The notes beneath the pieces are model-generated. The model did not search any database and was not told the origin of the DNA. It worked only from the letters and a program-made list of their open reading frames with translations. Position numbers and translations under genes: made by a program. From Allobosea sp. AAP35 (lineage in GTDB: Bacteria > Pseudomonadota > Alphaproteobacteria > Rhizobiales > Beijerinckiaceae), in NCBI RefSeq assembly GCF_001295925.1, contig NZ_LJHQ01000020.1, positions 1 through 64,000 of the forward strand: a stretch of 64,000 nucleotides of DNA, read 5' to 3'. Every line of letters starts with the position of its first letter. The stretch's first letter is position 1. Positions 17,960-26,892 of this stretch are shown one piece after another.

Positions 17960-19228
17960 ATGTCAGTCAATCTTTTCCGGCAGGAAGCACTCGATGCGCA
18001 TAGCCGCATCGGGAAGCTCCAGAACACGATGCACGTCACCAACAGCCTGACGCGCGGTGCATTGCTGGTTCTCGCCCTGCTGTTGTGCGGCGCGGTCGTC
18101 TGGAGCCGGTTCGTCCAGGTTCCGGTACGGGTCAACGGCACGGGTGTTCTGGTCGATACCTCAGGCGAACTGCTAAAGCCGGTGCGTTCGGTGATGGACG
18201 GCATCGTCGAAACCATCCTCGTCAACGAGGGTGACCACGTCACCGCCGGCCAGATCGTCGCCCGTGTGCGGCTGCCCGACCGCATCAACGCACTGCAGAA
18301 GGCCGAGCGCGACATGGCCTCGCTCGAGCAGAAGGCGCGGGAAACCGAAACGCTTCAGATCTTCGAGCGTGATACGGAAGAAAAGACCCGGACCGAGCGT
18401 CGCAATGCGCTGATCGACCGGATCGCCAACATGGAAACCCGGTTGACCTGGCAGCGCGATCTCGAGCGCGACCAGGTGAAACTGATGGAGCTTGGCTCCA
18501 CCACGCGCAACCGCGTCTTCGAGACCAAGGTGCAGACGCAGCAGATCGCCGATCAGCTTGCCAGCGCCAAGAGCGACCTGCTCGCGATGAAGATGGAGCC
18601 CTTCGGAACGGAGAGCAAGATCGAGCGCGAGCGCATGATGATCAAGTTCCAGATCCAGCAGCTGAACTCGGAGATGACGGCGCTGCGGTCAGAACTCGAG
18701 CGCGGCACGGTTCTCAAAAGCACGGTGAGCGGCACGGTCGCCGAACTGTCGGCCGAGCGCAACGGCCTCGTCACGGCCGGCCAGCCGGTGCTGAGCATCA
18801 TTCCCGAAGACTTCAGCGGCAAGCTCGAAGCCCTTACCTATGTCTCGATGTCAGACGGCAAGCTCGTTCAGATCGGCGACGAGGTGCTGATCCGCCCGGC
18901 CTCGCTGCCGGTGCGCGAGCAGGGCCGCGTCCGCGGCACGGTGATGGAGATCTCGGAGGCGCCGATCACCGAACGCGCGCTGACGCGCATCCTGGGCAAT
19001 TCCTCGCTGGTGCAGCAGGTGACCGGCACGGGCGCGCCCTTTGCGGTCCGGATCGCGCTGCATCGCGACCCCGATACGCCGTCGAGCTATGTCTGGACGT
19101 CCGGCGAAGGCCCGGAAATGCGGATGACGCCGGGCACGCCGGTGAGCTCGCGGATCACGGTCGAGCGCGAGACCCTGCTGTCGCTGGCGATGCCCGCGCT
19201 GCGGCGCCTGCTCGGCTCGACCGACTGA
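17960..19228 (+). CDS. HlyD-type membrane fusion protein of an NHLM export system
   Basis: The 422-residue protein has a short cytoplasmic N-terminus and one membrane helix (residues about 32-52, RGALLVLALLLCGAVVW). A biotinyl-lipoyl-like half follows (MDGIVETILVNEGDHVTAGQIVARV), then about 150 residues of coiled coil, and the second half-motif (LKSTVSGTVAEL) before a beta-barrel. This matches the secretion protein of NHLM bacteriocin systems, bridging inner-membrane exporter and periplasm. The ATG at 17960 follows GGGGGG; an ATG at 17933 is the alternative. It is first in an operon with two ABC exporters. Confidence 0.88.
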   Translation: MSVNLFRQEALDAHSRIGKLQNTMHVTNSLTRGALLVLALLLCGAVVWSRFVQVPVRVNGTGVLVDTSGELLKPVRSVMDGIVETILVNEGDHVTAGQIVARVRLPDRINALQKAERDMASLEQKARETETLQIFERDTEEKTRTERRNALIDRIANMETRLTWQRDLERDQVKLMELGSTTRNRVFETKVQTQQIADQLASAKSDLLAMKMEPFGTESKIERERMMIKFQIQQLNSEMTALRSELERGTVLKSTVSGTVAELSAERNGLVTAGQPVLSIIPEDFSGKLEALTYVSMSDGKLVQIGDEVLIRPASLPVREQGRVRGTVMEISEAPITERALTRILGNSSLVQQVTGTGAPFAVRIALHRDPDTPSSYVWTSGEGPEMRMTPGTPVSSRITVERETLLSLAMPALRRLLGSTD

Positions 19229-19326
19229 GCACCGACGCGGCCTGATCGCCGCGTCTCGACGCCCTAATTCCAGCTTCAGCCCAATTCGCCCAGCCTGGCT
19301 CCGCGCCCGGCCATAGGAGCCCGCTC

Positions 19327-21510
19327 ATGTCGTCGGTGAAGAAGACGCCGCTCTTCCTCCAGATGGAAGCAACCGAATGCGGCGCGGCCTGCGTCGCCAT
19401 GGTGCTGGCAGCCCATGGCCGCTGGATCACCCTGGAGGAATCCCGCGAGCGCTGCGGCACCTCCCGCGACGGCGTGGATGCCGACGGGCTGATCGAGGCC
19501 GCCGAAAGCTATGGTCTCACCGCCGTTGCCTTTCGCCGCGAGCCCGCCGATCTGGCGAAGCTGCCGATGCCGCAGATTCTGCACTGGTGCTTCAACCATT
19601 TCGTCGTGCTGGAGAAAGCCAGCACTGACAGCTTCACCATTCTCGACCCGGCGCAGGGCCGCCTGACCCTCAGCGCCCAGGAGTTCGGCGATTGCTTCAC
19701 CGGGCTCACCATGGCCTTCGAACCCGATGAGGGCTTCGTCAAGAGCGGACGCCGGCCCTCGGTCGCGATGGCCCTGATCCGCGAAGCAGCTCACTCCAAG
19801 GATGCACTGGGCGTCGCCCTGGCGACCGGCATGCTGGCGGTGATCCCGGGCCTGGCACTGGCGGGCGCCACGAGCGCCCTGGTCAACCACGTGCTGGGCG
19901 CGCGCCAGTCCGACTGGCTGGCCCCGCTGCTGGCGATCCTGCTGGTGATCTCGCTCGCGCAGGCCGTTTTGTCCTATCTCTCGTCCTGGACGGTCGCGAC
20001 CTGGAAGATCAAGATCGGCGCCGTCTCGGCCCTCAGCGGCTTCTATCGTGCGTTGACCCTGCCGCTGTCCTATTTCGCTCAGCGCAGCGCCGGCGAAGTG
20101 GTGTCGCGCATCCGCATCGGCTCCGAACTCGGCAGCACGATCGCGGGGCCGCTGGCCAATCTGCTGCCGCAGATCTTTCTCGTGATCGGCTATCTGTTCG
20201 TGCTGTCGCTGTATGACCCGATCATCATGGTCGCCGCGATCGTCACCGCGCTGCTGAATTTCCTGATCCTGCGCCTGATCACCGCGCGTCTCTCGGACCG
20301 CACCCGCGAGCACCAGCTGGCGGAGGGCCGTGCCGCGGCCGTCGCGACCTCGGGCATGGCCAATCTCGGCACCTATTCGCTGATGGGCCGCGAGAACCTG
20401 CTGCTCGCGCGCTGGACTGCGGCCGAGGACGCCGCGATCGCGGCCGAACAGCGTCTCGGCATCCTCAGGACGCTGGCGGGGCTCGGCCCGATCCTGGCCG
20501 GCCTGCTGCTCACCATGGTGGTGCTGGTCGTCTGCGCCGTGCGCGCGATCGAAGGCAGCCTGTCGCTGGGCGATCTCGTCGCCACGCAGATGCTGGCCGG
20601 CCTGCTCAACAAGCCGATCGCGGGGCTCGCGGCGGGCTTCTGCGCCATCCAGGAATCGGCCGGCGCGCTGATGCGGTTGTCGGATCTCGAGGGCCATCGC
20701 AGCGCGGCGGCTTTCGATGGCCGCGACCGCAGCGCCTCGCCGCAAACGCGCGACGGCCGCCTCGTGCTGCGCGACGTCGGCTTTTCGCATACGCCGGGCC
20801 GCCCCATCCTGTCGGGTGTCGATCTGGCTCTGGAGCCCGGCCGGATGATTGCCGTGATCGGCGCGTCGGGTGCTGGCAAATCGACGCTGGCACGGCTGAT
20901 GGGCGGGCTGATGGAGCCGACCGAAGGCACCGTGACGCTCGACGGCATGCCTCTCGCCGACTGGCCGCAGAGCGAGCTGCGCAACCGGCTGTTTTATGTC
21001 GGACAGACGCCGGCGAGCTTTTCAGGCACGATCGCCGAGAACATCACGCTCTGGGATGGCGAGATCGAACAGGCAGCCGTGTCGGATGCCGTGCACCGCG
21101 CCGGGCTCACTCAGGCTGTGAGCCGCCGCCCGGCCGGCCTCTACACCAAGCTCGTTAGCGGCGAGACCGGCCTGTCAGGGGGCGAACTGCAGCGGCTTTC
21201 GCTGGCCCGTGCGCTCGCCCGCTCGCCGGCGGTCATCATCCTCGACGAGACGACGAGCGCGCTCGATCCCTCCTCGGAGGAGGAGATCATGGAAATGCTG
21301 CGCGCGTCGGGAGCGGCCGTCATCATCGTCACCCACCGGTCGGGCACCGCCTGCCGCTGCGACGAGGCGATCCTCGTGGGTGACGGCGGCATCGCCGGCC
21401 GCGGGCATCCGGCGCAATTCTTCTCCAACGGGCCGCTCGCGCGACCCGCGCGCAGCCTGCCATCGCCTGCCACCAACACCAATGTCGTCCACGCTGTCGG
21501 AGCCGCCTGA
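19327..21510 (+). CDS. C39 peptidase-containing ABC exporter (NHLM peptidase/permease/ATPase)
   Basis: The 727-residue fusion has an N-terminal C39 protease with Gln12, Cys18 (ATECGAACVAMVL), His91 (NHFVVLE) and Asp107 (ILDPAQG), all the catalytic residues. Six membrane helices lie at about 150-430. The ATPase has Walker A GASGAGKST, signature LSGGELQRLSLARAL and Walker B VIILDETTSALDP. Proteins of this type cut leaders after a double glycine and export the cargo. The start has AGGAG eight bases upstream. Its stop overlaps the next start as TGATG. Confidence 0.93.
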   Translation: MSSVKKTPLFLQMEATECGAACVAMVLAAHGRWITLEESRERCGTSRDGVDADGLIEAAESYGLTAVAFRREPADLAKLPMPQILHWCFNHFVVLEKASTDSFTILDPAQGRLTLSAQEFGDCFTGLTMAFEPDEGFVKSGRRPSVAMALIREAAHSKDALGVALATGMLAVIPGLALAGATSALVNHVLGARQSDWLAPLLAILLVISLAQAVLSYLSSWTVATWKIKIGAVSALSGFYRALTLPLSYFAQRSAGEVVSRIRIGSELGSTIAGPLANLLPQIFLVIGYLFVLSLYDPIIMVAAIVTALLNFLILRLITARLSDRTREHQLAEGRAAAVATSGMANLGTYSLMGRENLLLARWTAAEDAAIAAEQRLGILRTLAGLGPILAGLLLTMVVLVVCAVRAIEGSLSLGDLVATQMLAGLLNKPIAGLAAGFCAIQESAGALMRLSDLEGHRSAAAFDGRDRSASPQTRDGRLVLRDVGFSHTPGRPILSGVDLALEPGRMIAVIGASGAGKSTLARLMGGLMEPTEGTVTLDGMPLADWPQSELRNRLFYVGQTPASFSGTIAENITLWDGEIEQAAVSDAVHRAGLTQAVSRRPAGLYTKLVSGETGLSGGELQRLSLARALARSPAVIILDETTSALDPSSEEEIMEMLRASGAAVIIVTHRSGTACRCDEAILVGDGGIAGRGHPAQFFSNGPLARPARSLPSPATNTNVVHAVGAA

Positions 21511-23759
21511 TGTCGTTCGCAACAGCCCAGTTCAACCGCGACCGCAGCCTCGTCGAGGATGTCGTCGGGCGCGTCGAAACCATCCTCGATCCGGCCTCGG
21601 GTGGCAGTTTCGCCGCCTCGGAATCGCCCTTGAGCGCCGTGGTTCGCGCCGTCGCCAAGCATTACGGCAAGAAGCCGGAGGCCGGCCAGCAGCGCGGGCT
21701 TGGCGAAAGCACTGAGGACGCAGTCGATCGGATGGCCCGCTCGGCACAATTGATCTCGCGTGAAATCGCGGTCGAGCCAGGCTGGCAGCGCCGTTACGCT
21801 CTGCCCTTTATCGTCGAGCGGCGGTCAGACGCGACGCCGTTCGCGCTGATCCCGTCAGGCTCGACCTGGCTTTATGTCGATGGTTCGCGCCCGCGCAAAC
21901 CCGTCAAGCTCGATCCGCAGACGGCCGCTTCGCTGGGGACCGAAGGCTACGCGCTGAGCCCGACGCTGCCCGACAAGGCACTGACGCTGAAGGAGTTGCT
22001 GCTGTTTGGCCTGGGGACAAAGCTTCCCGATCTCGCCGCCTTCGCGGCGCTGACCTTCCTCGCCGGCATGGTGCTGGCGCTGTTGCCGCTGGCCAATATC
22101 GCGGTGATGGACATCGTCATCCCCGGCGGCGACTTCGTCATGCTCCAGCATGTCGCGGCGATGCTGGTCGCGTTGATCCTGGCAACACTGGTCACGCGGT
22201 TCGCCGCCGCGCTGAGCCAGCTGCGCATCGACGGCCGGACCGGCCTGATGCTGCGCACCGCGGCAGCCGATCGCATGATCCGCGTGTCGCGCAGCATGGG
22301 GGTGGGCAAGGCGCCCGCACCGGCTGCCGCTGCCCTGATCACCCGGTCCGTGGAGGCCTGGCACAAGGGCGTCTGGAAGCTCGGTCTCTCGGTCGTCGCC
22401 GGCTTGCTCGTGGCGCTGCCCAGCCTGGCCGTGATCATGCACACCGCGCCGCTGGCCGGCACGTTGTGCCTGGTCGTCATGATCCTGGCGGTCGCGCTCT
22501 CGGCCTGGATCGCCAAGCGGCAGGTCGAATTGCTGTTCTCTGGCGCCTGCTCGCCGACCAGCTGGATCTCCCTGTCCTATGAGACGCTGTCGCAGATCGA
22601 GACGGTGCGGGCCGCGGGTGCGGAAAGCCGCTTCTTCAAGCTGTTCGCCGAGAGCTTCCTGGCGCTGAAAGAGCGCTTTCTCGTCACTGACCGCATGGGC
22701 AGCTACATCCACGCGCTGGAAGCCGCGCTGGAAGCACTGATCCTGACGCTCGGCATCGCGGCCGCGATCCTGCTGCAGAAGAATCTCCCGGCGCAAGACG
22801 GCGTCGCCTTCACCACCGCGCTGATGATCGTGACGGGCGCGGCGGTCGGCCTGGTCCATGCCTTCCTGCAAGCCAGCATGCTGGGCCTGCAGCGGCGCAT
22901 GATCCAGCCGATCCTGGACGCCGTTCCAGCGGCTCATGGGGGCGGCAGCCGCCCCGACCGCATCACCGGCGAAATCGAGATCTGCGACATCGTCGTGCGT
23001 CGGTCACCCGGCGCCCGGGCGCTGCTGCAGAACGTCTCGCTGAAGATCATGCCAGGCGAGCATATCGGCATCGTCGGTGCCTCGGGTTCAGGCAAGAGCA
23101 CGCTGCTGCGTTCGCTCCTGGGGCTGGAGAAGCTGGAATCGGGTTCGGTCAAGGTCGACGGCATCGATCTCGCCCTGCTCGACGCGGCGGCCATCCGCCG
23201 CCAGATCGGCGTCGTCGGCCAGGCCGGTCGGTTGTTCCCCGGGACGCTGTTTGAAAACATCAGCGCCGGCCTCAAGCTCTCCGACGCCGAAGTCTGGTCG
23301 GCAGTGCGGCTGGCGGCGCTCGAGGACGACATCCGCGCCCTGCCGCTGGGCCTCTCCACGCCGATCGGCGACGCTGAGCCGATTTTGTCGATGGGGCAGA
23401 TCCAGCGCGTGCTTCTGGCGCGCGCCCTGGCTCACCGGCCGTCGCTGGTCGTGCTCGACGAGGCAACGAGCGCGCTCGATCCCGCTGCCGAAGTGCATGT
23501 CGCGGCATCTGTCGATGCGCTGAAGGCCACCGTCATCACCGTCGCGCACCGCCTCGACACCGTACGGCGCTGCGACCGGATCTATGTGCTGAAAGACGGC
23601 AGGATCGCTGAAACCGGCACCTTTGACGAGTTGGCGGCGTCGGAGGGCATTCTGGCGGAGTTCCTTTCGGCGGATGCACGTTCGCTCCGGCAGGAGATCG
23701 ACCCCGTGGGGGACAGCATCCGCAGGATCAAACGCGAGTTCGCAGCCCGGGACGAGTGA
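21510..23759 (+). CDS. NHLM-type ABC exporter permease/ATPase without peptidase
   Basis: The 749-residue protein has about 170 N-terminal residues that are not a C39 domain, six membrane helices (about 185-470) and an ATPase domain: Walker A GASGSGKST, signature LSMGQIQRVLLARAL (Met in place of the usual second Gly) and Walker B LVVLDEATSALDP. In NHLM systems this subunit pairs with the peptidase-bearing exporter, probably as a heterodimer with it. Translationally coupled to the previous gene. Confidence 0.9.
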   Translation: MSFATAQFNRDRSLVEDVVGRVETILDPASGGSFAASESPLSAVVRAVAKHYGKKPEAGQQRGLGESTEDAVDRMARSAQLISREIAVEPGWQRRYALPFIVERRSDATPFALIPSGSTWLYVDGSRPRKPVKLDPQTAASLGTEGYALSPTLPDKALTLKELLLFGLGTKLPDLAAFAALTFLAGMVLALLPLANIAVMDIVIPGGDFVMLQHVAAMLVALILATLVTRFAAALSQLRIDGRTGLMLRTAAADRMIRVSRSMGVGKAPAPAAAALITRSVEAWHKGVWKLGLSVVAGLLVALPSLAVIMHTAPLAGTLCLVVMILAVALSAWIAKRQVELLFSGACSPTSWISLSYETLSQIETVRAAGAESRFFKLFAESFLALKERFLVTDRMGSYIHALEAALEALILTLGIAAAILLQKNLPAQDGVAFTTALMIVTGAAVGLVHAFLQASMLGLQRRMIQPILDAVPAAHGGGSRPDRITGEIEICDIVVRRSPGARALLQNVSLKIMPGEHIGIVGASGSGKSTLLRSLLGLEKLESGSVKVDGIDLALLDAAAIRRQIGVVGQAGRLFPGTLFENISAGLKLSDAEVWSAVRLAALEDDIRALPLGLSTPIGDAEPILSMGQIQRVLLARALAHRPSLVVLDEATSALDPAAEVHVAASVDALKATVITVAHRLDTVRRCDRIYVLKDGRIAETGTFDELAASEGILAEFLSADARSLRQEIDPVGDSIRRIKREFAARDE

Positions 23760-23785
23760 CAGCTCCCGGCGCCCCAAATAGCGAG

Positions 23786-23813
23786 AAGCCACCGGGCGAT
23801 CCGGTGGCTTTTT
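23786..23813 (+). terminator. Rho-independent terminator of the export operon
   Basis: Perfect ten-base stem AAGCCACCGG/CCGGTGGCTT around a five-base loop, running into TTTTT. It lies 27 bases after the last exporter gene and separates it from the putative substrate gene. Confidence 0.85.
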
Positions 23814-23848
23814 GCATTGTCGGGCCCGTTATCAACGAAGGTGACAAA

Positions 23849-23869
23849 GTGGCGCCCCGAAGGCGCCAC
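23849..23869 (+). other. Second perfect hairpin upstream of the substrate gene
   Basis: GTGGCGCC-CCGAA-GGCGCCAC, eight paired bases with no T tract after it. It may reinforce termination, act as an mRNA leader structure or be an operator. The 24009-24023 stretch also holds a small repeat, ATGAC-GTTTT-GTCAT, just before the ribosome binding site GGGGGA of the next gene. Confidence 0.5.
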
Positions 23870-24036
23870 CAAGCAACGGAAGTATCCGAATATCATTCTT
23901 TCACTATATCGGCGTCCTCCCACAGATATTTCAACAAAAACCTGATTCAATCAATTTTAACCGCATGTCCTAAGCAAAAGACAACACACTTCCCGCTAAT
24001 AAGACGTCATGACGTTTTGTCATTGGGGGAATACAC

Positions 24037-25269
24037 ATGGCACGCCAGTCGGCCCTGAAGTTGAAGCAGTACGAAGACGCCCTGCCCAAGCATGTCCTGA
24101 AGGCCGTTTCCGGCGGCAACGCCCAGACCAAGGTCGATGATGGCTCCGGTTCTGGCGTTGCCATGGCGGCCGTCGCCGACAGCACGGGCAATGCCCAAAA
24201 CGGAGCTTCGGGCTACGCTTCGGCCTCTTCGGGAACCACGATCACGTCCAGCGGCGGGACTTACGGCTTCTCGTCGGGTTCGCAGGCCAGCGTCGGCGGC
24301 GAAGCGCATGGCACGGCAGGCCCGGCCAGCGGCTCGGTCTCCGCTGAAGCCGGCGTGAAGTCGGGCGTCTCGGTGGAAGTGCACCACACGTCCAACGAGA
24401 CCGGCGCCAGCTTCGCGGCCGGTTCGGTGATGTATGCGACCGTCGCGGCGGAGGGCAAGGTCGGCGCCGGCGGCGTTTCGGTCAATGCCGGCGTCGAGGC
24501 GACGGCCAAGAGCGGCACCTATGCCGAAGGCAGCGCCAACGTTCAGCATGGTAACGGCGCCTATGGCGCGGCTGGCGAAGGCAGCGCCTTCACCGGTCAT
24601 GGCGTCGAGGTCGGCTATACCTCGGGCGCCGGCGTCAAGAACGTCGGTTCGGGCCAGGCCGGCGCCGGTGTCGGCATCGGCGAGATGGCGGGTGTCGGTG
24701 GCGGCGGCAATGCCGGCTACGACAATGGCAAGATCAGCGTGGGCGTGAGCGGCGACGTCGCGCTGCTGGTCGGCGTCAAGCTCGATGTCGGCATGACCGT
24801 CGATACGAAATATGCGCAGGACGGCGTCAAGGCGCTGACCCCATATGCGCAGGATGGCGTCAAGGCGCTGACCCCGGGCGCGACGGATGCCGCCATGAAG
24901 GTCGGCGACGTCGGCAAGGATGTCGGCACCAAGGTCGGCGCCGAAGCGAAGGCGACCGCCGACAAGGCCGCCGCCGAATCCAAGGCCATGGCCGACAAGG
25001 CAGCGGCTGACGCGAAGGCCGTGGCCGACAAGGCCGCCGCCGATGCCAAGGCCGCCGCCACCAAGGCTGCCGCTGACGCCAAGGCCGCTGCTGACAAGGC
25101 TGCCGCCACCGCCAAGGCTGCCGCCGAAAAGGCCGCCGCCGATGCCAAGGCCGCGGCCGATAAGGCCGCCGCCCAGGCCAAGGCCGCTGCCGAATCGGCT
25201 GCCAAGGCTGCTGCCGACGCCGCCAAGAAGGTCGGCAACGCCTTCAAGAAGATCAAGAAGAAGTGGTGA
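24037..25269 (+). CDS. Putative exported double-glycine-leader protein with 11-residue repeats
   Basis: A 410-residue protein without cysteine. Residues 1-27 form a classic double-glycine leader: ALPKHVLKAVSGG has Leu16, Leu21 and Val24 at positions -12, -7 and -4 before Gly26-Gly27, the pattern cut by C39 peptidases. Residues 28-270 are rich in Gly, Ala and Ser, with alternating patterns such as SVSAEAGVKSGVSVEV that suggest a beta-rich repeat fold. Two copies of an 11-residue unit follow, then eight Ala/Lys 11-mers. The end is cationic with the only tryptophan (KKVGNAFKKIKKKW). Strong ribosome site GGGGGA. It lies next to a C39 exporter, its likely processor. Function unknown: a secreted toxin, adhesin or structural protein are all possible. 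Confidence 0.82.
   Translation: MARQSALKLKQYEDALPKHVLKAVSGGNAQTKVDDGSGSGVAMAAVADSTGNAQNGASGYASASSGTTITSSGGTYGFSSGSQASVGGEAHGTAGPASGSVSAEAGVKSGVSVEVHHTSNETGASFAAGSVMYATVAAEGKVGAGGVSVNAGVEATAKSGTYAEGSANVQHGNGAYGAAGEGSAFTGHGVEVGYTSGAGVKNVGSGQAGAGVGIGEMAGVGGGGNAGYDNGKISVGVSGDVALLVGVKLDVGMTVDTKYAQDGVKALTPYAQDGVKALTPGATDAAMKVGDVGKDVGTKVGAEAKATADKAAAESKAMADKAAADAKAVADKAAADAKAAATKAAADAKAAADKAAATAKAAAEKAAADAKAAADKAAAQAKAAAESAAKAAADAAKKVGNAFKKIKKKW
24811..24876 (+). repeat. Tandem 33-base direct repeat in the substrate gene
   Basis: Two adjacent copies encode YAQDGVKALTP twice, differing at only two silent positions. The unit is 11 residues, the same period as the following Ala/Lys repeats. Confidence 0.9.
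24958..25221 (+). repeat. Eight tandem 33-base units encoding Ala/Lys 11-mers
   Basis: Residues 308-395 are eight units of the type ADKAAADAKAA, with small changes at positions 2, 7, 8 and 11. An 11-residue period with Lys and Asp/Glu spaced this way forms a long straight amphipathic helix or right-handed coiled coil, as in TolA domain II or LEA proteins. Confidence 0.9.
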
Positions 25270-25275
25270 GGGCCT

Positions 25276-25348
25276 GATCGGCTCGCGAGAGCCGATCGCC
25301 TTTCCCTCGCATCAGACAGGCGCGACCGGGTTAACCCCGGCCGCGCCT
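25276..25348 (+). terminator. Two hairpins between convergent genes
   Basis: First hairpin 25276-25297: GATCGGCTC-GCGA-GAGCCGATC, perfect, followed by a short T run at 25301-25303. Second hairpin 25318-25348: 13-base arms with one mismatch around TTAAC. They lie between the substrate gene and the oppositely oriented FAD oxidase and probably terminate both. Confidence 0.75.
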
Positions 25349-25353
25349 GGCCG

Positions 25354-26892
25354 TCACAGATCCGCGACCCTGCCGGCGGCCAGCACCCCTGCAGGGTCGA
25401 GCGCGTTGCGAAGACGCCGCACCACCGCTGCCCAATCGCCCTGCGAGGGCGCGGCGGCTGCCGTGGCTGGCAGAGTGGGCCGGTAAGGGTGGAAACCCTC
25501 GCTGGTGAAGGCCTCCATCAGCGCCGCATGGGCCGCCATGGCCTTTGCATCGGCGCCCGCTGTGTCACGATCCCAGGCGAAGGAGACATAGCCGTGGCAG
25601 GCGCGTTCCGTCGCTGCCTCCGCCCCGGCCATGATGAAGATCTCGAACTGCTTGGCGGTGGCCTGGGTCAATTCGGCCATGCGCGCCAGCGCCGCGCCTT
25701 CCAGCGGGATGACCGGGCACAGCCAGAGAAAGCCGCAGCGGTCCCGGTCGGGGTTGAGCGGGCCGTCCGGCAGGGACTGCTTGGCCCAATAGCAGCTGGT
25801 GACATTGCCGCCGTCGCTGAAGCCGCGCAGGCCGGAGTTGCGCGAGCCCGGCTCGCCATCCTCGTCGATCGTGAACGAATCGCAGAAGGGCAGCAGCGTC
25901 TGGATGACGATCGCCTTCTTGCAGTCGAGGATCATGGCGTGATTGGCGCTGATCGAGATCGTCGCCAGCCATTCCTCGAAGGCCTGGGGCGGCGGCGGCT
26001 CCGGCAGATCGGCGGCGATTCCGTCCGAGGCGATACGCTTGGCGCCGTCCCAGAAAAAGGCATCGTGGTAATCGACGACGCGGTCGCGGATCAGGTTTTT
26101 GAACGCCTCGACAAAGGCCGGAAGCTTGTCTGACAGGCCGATCTCGAAGGCGATGTAGCAGCCATGTAGCGCGGTGGGGGCGAGCCCGAGGCAGCCAGAA
26201 AGCACGCAGCCGAAGCTCGCCTGGCTGAACAGGCCCTCGATCAGCGGTCCCACCGGCCGGGCATGCACCGGCGCCAGCCGCGCATTCTCGAAGCGGCCAT
26301 AACCGGTGCGCAGCCGCTCGCCGGTCGTCAGCCCGATATCGAGATCCCAAAGCTGTCCGAAACGATCGCCAAATGTTCCCGAGCCTTCGCCGCGATCGAG
26401 CGCATTGGCCAGCACGCTGGCCCCGGGAGGGCCGCCGAAGGACGGGACATGGAACGTCGAACCGCGCGCGGTCAGCTCATCCTGCAGCTGGGCGAAGGTG
26501 ACGCCGGGCTCGACCCGCACGGTGCCGTAGACCGGGTCGATGTCGAGGATACGGTTCAGTCTCGACAGGTCGAGCATGACCGCATCGCGCGGCGGGCTGC
26601 GCGAGCCGAGCCCCCAGGACCGGCCGCGGCTGACCGGATGCAGCGGGCAGCCATGCAGGCCGGCCAGGCGCAGGCATTCCACCGTCTCCTCGGCACTGCC
26701 GGGGCTGAGCACAGCCAGCGGGCGTGCGTCCCACGGAAAGGTGCAGAGGCTCCAATCGGCGAGATCGGCTGGCGAGACCGAAACCTGCCCGTCTCCGATC
26801 GCGGCGGCGCAGGCGGCGAGAAACGGCGCGAGGGCGTCCGGCTGCCACCGCGCCGGCGACTGGGGAGGGGATACGCTTCCATCGGTCGCCAC
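25354..26892 (-). CDS. FAD-linked oxidase of the vanillyl-alcohol oxidase/p-cresol methylhydroxylase type
   Basis: About 512 residues with a PCMH-type FAD domain: PLAVLSPGSAEETVECLRLA, PVSRGRSWGLGSR, MLDLSRLNRIL, GTVRVEPGVTFAQLQ and FGGPPGASVLANALDRGEG. A C-terminal substrate domain ends in ALDPAGVLAAGR. Such enzymes oxidise alcohols, phenols or hydroxy acids. No ATG fits; I take the GTG at 26892, preceded by GGGGTG, with a GTG at 26901 as alternative. It lies tail to tail with the double-glycine protein and divergent from the MFS fusion. A link to the export system is possible but unproven. Confidence 0.8.
   Translation of the reverse strand: MATDGSVSPPQSPARWQPDALAPFLAACAAAIGDGQVSVSPADLADWSLCTFPWDARPLAVLSPGSAEETVECLRLAGLHGCPLHPVSRGRSWGLGSRSPPRDAVMLDLSRLNRILDIDPVYGTVRVEPGVTFAQLQDELTARGSTFHVPSFGGPPGASVLANALDRGEGSGTFGDRFGQLWDLDIGLTTGERLRTGYGRFENARLAPVHARPVGPLIEGLFSQASFGCVLSGCLGLAPTALHGCYIAFEIGLSDKLPAFVEAFKNLIRDRVVDYHDAFFWDGAKRIASDGIAADLPEPPPPQAFEEWLATISISANHAMILDCKKAIVIQTLLPFCDSFTIDEDGEPGSRNSGLRGFSDGGNVTSCYWAKQSLPDGPLNPDRDRCGFLWLCPVIPLEGAALARMAELTQATAKQFEIFIMAGAEAATERACHGYVSFAWDRDTAGADAKAMAAHAALMEAFTSEGFHPYRPTLPATAAAAPSQGDWAAVVRRLRNALDPAGVLAAGRVADL

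Noticed and set aside
19276..20790. A 504-codon frame opposite the C39 exporter
   Set aside because: Composition of Arg, Gly and Gln typical of antisense frames in GC-rich genes; no domain.
24717..25256. A 179-codon open frame antisense to the repeat region, itself rich in Ala repeats
   Set aside because: It mirrors the repetitive GC-rich sense gene, has no ribosome site, and the sense strand has leader, repeats and exporter context.
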